The translations under genes and the position numbers were made by a program. The notes beneath the pieces were generated by a model. It was not told where the DNA came from. It saw only the letters and a list, made by a program, of their open reading frames with translations, and made no database searches. From NCBI RefSeq assembly GCF_014699075.1, contig NZ_JACXAB010000001.1:310001-374000 (forward strand): a stretch of DNA of 64,000 nt, in the 5' to 3' direction. Of this stretch, positions 59,370 through 64,000 are shown in pieces (the stretch's first letter is position 1; every line of letters begins with the position of its first letter). Source of the stretch: Microvirga sp. Its GTDB lineage: Bacteria; Pseudomonadota; Alphaproteobacteria; Rhizobiales; Beijerinckiaceae.

Positions 59370-60503
59370 TCAGGCTGCCTTTCTGGCGCCGGAGCCGGGG
59401 CTGCCCCAGACCTCCTCGGCGATTTCGACGATCATGCGCAGCTTCGCCCATTGCTCCTCTTCGGCCAGGGTGTTGCCCTCCTCCGTGGAGGCAAAGCCGC
59501 ATTGCGGCGAGAGGCAGAGCTGGTCGAGGTCGACGTACTTGGCAGCTTCGTCGATGCGGCGCTTGATGTCGTCCTTGTTCTCGAGAATGCCGGTCTTGGA
59601 GGTCACGAGCCCCAGAATGACGGACTTGCCCTTCGGCAGGAAGCGCAGCGGCTCGAAGCCCCCGGCGCGGTCCGTGTCCCATTCCATGAAGTAGCCGTCG
59701 ACCGGCATGCGGTTGAAGAGCACTTCGGCCACGGGCTCATAGCCGCCAGAGGCGATGAAGGTGGAGCGGAAATTGCCGCGGCAGAGGTGCATCGTGATCG
59801 TCAGGTCGTCCGGCTTGTCCTTGAGCGCCTCGCGCACCATGCCGGCATAGATTTCAGGCTGCTTCTCCGGATCGTCGCCGCGTTGACGCAGCATCTCGCG
59901 CTGGTCCGGATCGCAGAGATAGGCAAAGGAGATGTCGTCGAGCTGAAGATAGCGGCAGCCTGCATCGTAGAAGGCGTGCACTGCCTTGTTGTAGGCTTGG
60001 CCGACATCGGCATAGAAGTCGTCCATGTTCGGATAGACGCCCATGTTCATCATCTTCCGACCGCCGCGATAATGCAGCATGCTCGGGCCGGGGATCGTCA
60101 TCTTCGCCACCCGGTCCGTGTTGTCCTTCACGAAGCGGAAATGATCGATCATCGGGTGCTGTCCCGAGAAGCCGACTTTTCCGGTCACGCGCAGAGCCTT
60201 CGCAATGCCGACGCCGCCCTTGAAGTTCATGCCGGAATCAGCCTCGACTGACGTGACGCCGTCGAGGTGCTCCAGGAAGTCGAAATGCCAGTAGGCGCGG
60301 CGGAACTCGCCATCGGTCACAGCCTGCAGGCCGATCTCCTCCTGGCGCTTGATGAGAGCCCGGATCTCACGATCCTCGACCTCTTTCAGAGCCTCGTCCG
60401 AGATCTGCCCGTCATGGTGCTTGTGACGGGCCTCCTTGAGGGCTGCCGTGCGCAGAAGGCTGCCGACCATGTCGGCGCGGAAAGGCGGCTTGGTGCGTTG
60501 CAT
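59370..60503 (-). CDS. Cobalamin-independent methionine-synthase-like (MetE C-domain) protein
   Basis: A 377-residue single-domain protein of the MetE/epoxyalkane:CoM-transferase/uroporphyrinogen-decarboxylase fold. Zinc-ligand candidates are H239 and C241 in TMHLCRGNF, E274 in FMEWD and C335 in LSPQCGF. It lacks the N-terminal domain of true MetE, so it is not a complete methionine synthase; short homologues are widespread in proteobacteria and their reactions are mostly unknown. It is the last gene of the second Liv operon, 24 bases behind livF, which suggests the imported compound is its methyl donor or thiol substrate. This is inference from position. Confidence 0.86.
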   Translation of the reverse strand: MQRTKPPFRADMVGSLLRTAALKEARHKHHDGQISDEALKEVEDREIRALIKRQEEIGLQAVTDGEFRRAYWHFDFLEHLDGVTSVEADSGMNFKGGVGIAKALRVTGKVGFSGQHPMIDHFRFVKDNTDRVAKMTIPGPSMLHYRGGRKMMNMGVYPNMDDFYADVGQAYNKAVHAFYDAGCRYLQLDDISFAYLCDPDQREMLRQRGDDPEKQPEIYAGMVREALKDKPDDLTITMHLCRGNFRSTFIASGGYEPVAEVLFNRMPVDGYFMEWDTDRAGGFEPLRFLPKGKSVILGLVTSKTGILENKDDIKRRIDEAAKYVDLDQLCLSPQCGFASTEEGNTLAEEEQWAKLRMIVEIAEEVWGSPGSGARKAA

Positions 60504-60527
60504 GGGTCGATACTCCGGTTCTTCAGG

Positions 60528-61262
60528 CTAATGGGATACGGCGCGCATCGGCTTCTTCTTTGCCGTCACGCCGAGGTGCTGTTCGAGAGCAGCCGGGTCA
60601 TCAATGAGAGCCCGGCTTGAGCTTGCATGAACGATGGTGCCGCGATCGAGGATGAGCGCGTTGTCGGTCACGCCAAGGATCTTTTGCGCATGCTGCTCCA
60701 CCACGATGGCCGACATGCCCTCCCGGCGGATGATCCGGGTTAGTGCTGCAAGCAGTTCCTCGATGATGATAGGCGCAAGCCCTTCCGTCGGCTCGTCCAG
60801 CAGCAGGAGCTTTGGATTGAGCACCAGCGCACGGGCCACCGCCAGCATCTGCTGCTCGCCGCCGGAGAGCTGGTTGCCCATATTGGTCCGGCGTTCCTTG
60901 AGGCGCGGGAACATGTCGTACACTCGGTTCACGTTCCAGGGCCCTGGACGGGACACCGCCGTGAGATTCTCCTCCACGGTCAGCGACTTGAAGATGTTGC
61001 GCTCCTGCGGAACCCAGCCGATGCCCGCATGCGCACGCTTGTCGGACCGCATCGCTGTCAGGTTTTGACCATCAAGCATGATCGAGCCGCCACGATGACG
61101 GGTGACCCCGATGATGGTGTTCAGAAGCGTCGTCTTGCCCGTGCCGTTGCGGCCGAGCACCGCCAGGGACTCGCCCGGCTTGAGGTGCAGGTCGATGTTC
61201 GAGATGACAACGGCGTCACCGTAACCTGCTGAGACTTTCTGCAGGGTAAGAAGATCACTCAT
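60528..61262 (-). CDS. livF: ABC transporter ATPase LivF (second system)
   Basis: About 244 residues: Walker A GRNGTGKTT, signature LSGGEQQML, Walker B LLLLDEPTEGL. ATG 61262 overlaps the livG stop (ATGAGTGA region); upstream in-frame codon 61319 lies deeper inside livG. The tail KKKPMRAVSH extends past the usual end. Paired with the LivG encoded before it. Confidence 0.9.
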   Translation of the reverse strand: MSDLLTLQKVSAGYGDAVVISNIDLHLKPGESLAVLGRNGTGKTTLLNTIIGVTRHRGGSIMLDGQNLTAMRSDKRAHAGIGWVPQERNIFKSLTVEENLTAVSRPGPWNVNRVYDMFPRLKERRTNMGNQLSGGEQQMLAVARALVLNPKLLLLDEPTEGLAPIIIEELLAALTRIIRREGMSAIVVEQHAQKILGVTDNALILDRGTIVHASSSRALIDDPAALEQHLGVTAKKKPMRAVSH

Positions 61263-62007
61263 CGACGCTCTCCCCGAGATAGACAGCCCTAACCTTCGGG
61301 TCGGTCGAGACCTGTTCAACCGTGCCTTCCGTGAACAGCGCGCCGTTCACCATAACCGAGATCCGGTCGGCGAAGCTGAAGACCAGATCCATGTCATGCT
61401 CGATCAGGAGAACGGAAACGTCCCGCGGGAGCGCCGCTACCGTCGCAAGCAGTTCGTGCCGCTCCGCCTCCGGCACGCCGGCGGCCGGCTCGTCCAGCAG
61501 GAGCACGCGGGGTTTGCAGGCAAAGGCTACCGCAATCTCCAGGAGGCGCTGCTTGCCGTAGGCCAGATTGGAGGTTCGCTCGTCGAGCACATCGGTGAGG
61601 CGGAAGCGTTGCGCAATCTCGACGATCTCGTCGATGATCTCTCTCTTGCTCCCCGTCACGCGCCACCAATCGTGCCCGCCGCCCGTGCGCTCGGACACCG
61701 CAAGACCGATGGTCTCAAGCGGGGTCATGGCCGGGAAGAGTTGGTTGATCTGGAAAGTGCGGGCGAGACCGCGCTGCACCCGCAACTCGGGGCGCAATCC
61801 TGTGATCTCCTGACCTTCCAGGAAGATCTGTCCAGCCGTCGGTTTGATCACCCCGGTGAGCAGGTTGATGAATGTCGTCTTGCCGGCGCCGTTTGGGCCG
61901 ATCAGCGCATGGCGCGCGCCCTGCTCCAGCTTGAACGACACGTTGTCTGTCGCGACGAGGCCGCCGAAGCGCTTGACGAGGCCTTTCGTTTCGAGAGCGA
62001 TGGTCAC
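61255..62007 (-). CDS. livG: ABC transporter ATPase LivG (second system)
   Basis: A 250-residue LivG ATPase with GPNGAGKTT (Walker A), LAYGKQRLLEIA (signature as in LivG) and VLLLDEPAAGV (Walker B). Starts one base after the LivM stop. The protein differs clearly from the LivG of the first cluster, so the two Liv systems are not a recent duplication. Confidence 0.92.
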   Translation of the reverse strand: MTIALETKGLVKRFGGLVATDNVSFKLEQGARHALIGPNGAGKTTFINLLTGVIKPTAGQIFLEGQEITGLRPELRVQRGLARTFQINQLFPAMTPLETIGLAVSERTGGGHDWWRVTGSKREIIDEIVEIAQRFRLTDVLDERTSNLAYGKQRLLEIAVAFACKPRVLLLDEPAAGVPEAERHELLATVAALPRDVSVLLIEHDMDLVFSFADRISVMVNGALFTEGTVEQVSTDPKVRAVYLGESVDE

Positions 62008-62008
62008 G

Positions 62009-63043
62009 TCATACCTCCCGGGCGGATGTTTTCGGCAGCGTCTCAGGGCTCTTGGCCGTGCGGCCGGCCACGCCCTTCCAGAGCACCCTCACCCGCTCGG
62101 TCAGGCGCTCACGACCGGCGAGCACGATGATGACCAGGATAAGGCCGATCCAGAACTGCCAGTATTGCGGCGTCCAGGCCGAGATCACGTCCTGTAAAAC
62201 CTTGAAGACGATGGCGCCGATGAGTCCGCCATACAGATAGCCGACGCCGCCGATCACCAGCACCAGCATCACGTCGGCGGAGCGATGGAAGGCGAGGACG
62301 TCGAGCGACACGAACTGAGTGGTCTGGGCCAGCAACGCACCCGCTATACCGGCATAAGCCGCCGCAAGCGTATAAACCGCCACGAGGCGACGATTGACTG
62401 GTATACCGACGGCGCGAGCCTTCAGAGGATTGTCGCGGATAGAACGCAGCGAGAGGCCATAGGGCGAGACCACGATCCTGCGTGCCAGGATGAAGAGCAG
62501 GAAGGTCACGGTGAGGCTGTACCCGTAAGCCGTGGTGCCGAAGATGTCGAACTCGAACAAGCCGAGGATCGGGCCCATGGCGATTCCCTGGAGACCGTCC
62601 GCGCCGCCCGTGAGCCAGGAGGCCTGGTTGGCGATCTCGCCGAGAACGAGCGCCACGCCCAGTGTTACCATCAGCTTGGTGAGGTCGGACCCACGCAGCA
62701 CGAGGAAGCTTGTCACGAAACCCAATAGCGCTGCGGCGATGGCGGCGGCTCCCAATCCCAGCAAAGGGTCTGCGATACCATCTCTCGCCAGAATTCCAGC
62801 CGTGTACGCTCCCAGCCCGAAGAAGGCTGCATGGCCGAGCGACACGATGCCGGCATAGCCCAGGATAAGATCGAGGGAGAGAGCGAACAGACCGATGATC
62901 ACAATCTCGTTCAGGATCAGATGCCGCTCAGGCAAGAAGTACAGGGTCGCGGCTGCGATCAGCCAGAAGAGGATTTCGCCAATGCCCCATCGCCCTCTGC
63001 GGACCAAGGTGGCTCTGACGTGATCGGCGATGTTCGTCGACAT
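62009..63043 (-). CDS. livM: ABC transporter permease LivM (second system)
   Basis: About 344 residues with many TM helices; YAGIVSLGHAAFFGLGAY and GGVGYLYGGLIGAIVFK are typical of LivM. ATG 63043 has AGGA nine bases upstream; an in-frame ATG at 63079 would overlap livH by 17 bases. Forms the channel with LivH. Confidence 0.9.
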   Translation of the reverse strand: MSTNIADHVRATLVRRGRWGIGEILFWLIAAATLYFLPERHLILNEIVIIGLFALSLDLILGYAGIVSLGHAAFFGLGAYTAGILARDGIADPLLGLGAAAIAAALLGFVTSFLVLRGSDLTKLMVTLGVALVLGEIANQASWLTGGADGLQGIAMGPILGLFEFDIFGTTAYGYSLTVTFLLFILARRIVVSPYGLSLRSIRDNPLKARAVGIPVNRRLVAVYTLAAAYAGIAGALLAQTTQFVSLDVLAFHRSADVMLVLVIGGVGYLYGGLIGAIVFKVLQDVISAWTPQYWQFWIGLILVIIVLAGRERLTERVRVLWKGVAGRTAKSPETLPKTSAREV

Positions 63044-63062
63044 GGGTTCAGGTCCTGTTGGA

Positions 63063-63917
63063 TCAGCGCGCACGTTCAAAAAGTCCCTGCGGGCGCAGAA
63101 CGAGAACGACGATCATCAGCGTGTAGATGACGAAGGCGCCGACGCTCGGCACATAGTACTTGCCCGCCACATCGGCGATGCCGAGCAGCAGCGAGGCCAG
63201 AAAGGGTCCGGTGATGCTGGTGGTGCCGCCAACAGTGACGACGATTAGGAAGTAGATCATGAACTTGAGCGGGAAGGTTGGATCGAGGCCGAGGATTTCT
63301 GCGCCGAGCGCACCGCCTAATCCCGCAAGACCGGAACCGAACGCGAAGGTCGTTGCGAAGATCAGGCTCACATTGATGCCGAGCCCGCGCGCAACCCGTG
63401 GGTCGTCCACCGCAGCCCTCAGCCGGCTGCCGAAGCGGGTCTTGGTCAAGATCAGCTGCAGGGCAACGACGAGCGCGCCACAGATAACGATGATGAAGCT
63501 GCGGTAGAGGCCAACCTGAACGCCCAGAATGTCGATGCGGCCCTGGAGCCATGTCGGCAACTGGATCAGTTGCTGCTGCGAGCCGAAGCTGTAGTCGACG
63601 GCGGCTACCGCCATGAAGACGAGGCCGATGGAGAACAGCACCTGATCGAGATGGCTGCGGGAGTAGAGGCGCTTGTAGAGCGTTCTCTCAAGCACCAGCC
63701 CAAGGATGGCCGGAACGATGAAGGCGAGCGGCAGGGTCGCCAGGAAGGGAACGCCGATCCGGTTCATCAGCACGGCCGTGACATAACCGCCCGCCATGGC
63801 GAAGGCGCCATGGGCGAGATTGACGAAATTCATCAGGCCGAGCGTGACGGCCAAGCCGCAGGCCAGCACGAACAGCAACATGCCGTAGGCAATGCCGTCG
63901 AAGAGAATGGTGAGCAC
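63063..63917 (-). CDS. livH: ABC transporter permease LivH (second system)
   Basis: A 284-residue permease. LGLMNFVNLAHGAFAMAGGYV is the LivH motif, GGTTSITGPFLASLLLG and RPQGLFERAR lie at the C-terminal end. It follows a stem-loop and the binding-protein gene that enters at the right edge of the window. Confidence 0.92.
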   Translation of the reverse strand: MLTILFDGIAYGMLLFVLACGLAVTLGLMNFVNLAHGAFAMAGGYVTAVLMNRIGVPFLATLPLAFIVPAILGLVLERTLYKRLYSRSHLDQVLFSIGLVFMAVAAVDYSFGSQQQLIQLPTWLQGRIDILGVQVGLYRSFIIVICGALVVALQLILTKTRFGSRLRAAVDDPRVARGLGINVSLIFATTFAFGSGLAGLGGALGAEILGLDPTFPLKFMIYFLIVVTVGGTTSITGPFLASLLLGIADVAGKYYVPSVGAFVIYTLMIVVLVLRPQGLFERAR

Positions 63918-63942
63918 CGCGTTCTCCGGAAAAACTTGATCA

Positions 63943-63970
63943 GAAGCGCCACGCGTCAGCGTGGCGCTTC
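63943..63970 (-). terminator. Strong hairpin between the binding-protein gene and livH
   Basis: GAAGCGCCACGC (63943-63954) is the reverse complement of GCGTGGCGCTTC (63959-63970), a perfect 12-bp stem with a 4-base loop. On the minus strand a T-containing tail (AAGTTTTTCC) follows about 10 bases later. A typical attenuator behind the binding-protein gene. Confidence 0.65.
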
Positions 63971-63983
63971 CTAGTTGTTGTGA

Positions 63984-64000
63984 TCAGTTGGCCTTGGTGG
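63984..64000 (-). CDS. C-terminal end of the Liv substrate-binding protein (partial)
   Basis: The last codons read Thr-Lys-Ala-Asn-stop on the minus strand, with TGA at 63986-63984. The gene lies upstream of livH and its position is that of the LivK-type binding protein. Only 17 bases are in the window, so identity rests on gene order. Confidence 0.4.

Overview
The window is GC-rich and densely packed. Genes overlap by ATGA-type junctions, and most of it is uptake systems each tied to a small catabolic operon. The gene set (ChvE-GguAB, YtfQRT-YjfF, several TRAP and Liv-type systems, an RLP, IclR/FadR/LacI regulators) and the protein style fit an alphaproteobacterium of the Hyphomicrobiales. 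A Methylobacteriaceae/Microvirga-like soil or plant-associated organism is my guess; no rRNA or core marker settles it.

Layout. 0-1 kb: end of a background region with msrA (cut by the window edge), a small membrane protein and tRNA-Ser(GGA). 1.4-7.3 kb: sugar ABC importer without its ATPase, facing a DapA-family aldolase/dehydratase, a GntR repressor and a PfkB kinase; a perfect palindrome lies in the shared promoter. 7.7-10.2 kb: secreted penicillin/AHL-acylase-type amidohydrolase. 10.4-17.8 kb: TRAP cluster 1 (DctP, VOC protein, RuBisCO-like protein, DUF1537 acid-sugar kinase, with divergent LacI regulator and fused DctQM), resembling the 3-oxo-isoapionate (apionate) branch. 17.9-29.9 kb: TRAP cluster 2, an apparent 11-gene operon (DctP, DctQM, thiolase, acyl-CoA ligase, two SDRs, gamma-carbonic-anhydrase-like protein, three PCC/DUF296 proteins, alpha/beta hydrolase) with a divergent IclR regulator and a perfect 17-nt palindrome in the control region. 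I consider this the best candidate for an undescribed pathway.

29.9-35.8 kb is sparse and looks like accessory DNA: a tyrosine integrase with three in-frame stops, a frameshifted DUF927-like fragment, and small or low-complexity hypothetical proteins. 35.8-36.4 kb: hemolysin-III family membrane protein. 36.5-48.9 kb: sugar block with ChvE-GguA-GguB, YtfQ-YtfR-YtfT-YjfF plus a FadR-type regulator, and divergently an L-arabinonate dehydratase-like IlvD/Edd protein with a DapA-family 2-keto-3-deoxy acid dehydratase. Together they suggest uptake and non-phosphorylative oxidation of L-arabinose or a similar pentose.

49.3-59.2 kb: aldehyde dehydrogenase, Liv-type ABC importer with an inserted glutathione-transferase-like gene, CaiB/BaiF CoA-transferase, HMG-CoA-lyase-like protein and an XRE-cupin regulator. 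This reads as oxidation to an acid, activation to a CoA ester and retro-aldol cleavage; the substrate is unknown. 59.4-64 kb: a second Liv importer (its binding protein runs off the end) with a short MetE-like zinc methyltransferase as last gene. Stem-loops directly behind the binding-protein gene recur in four ABC operons.
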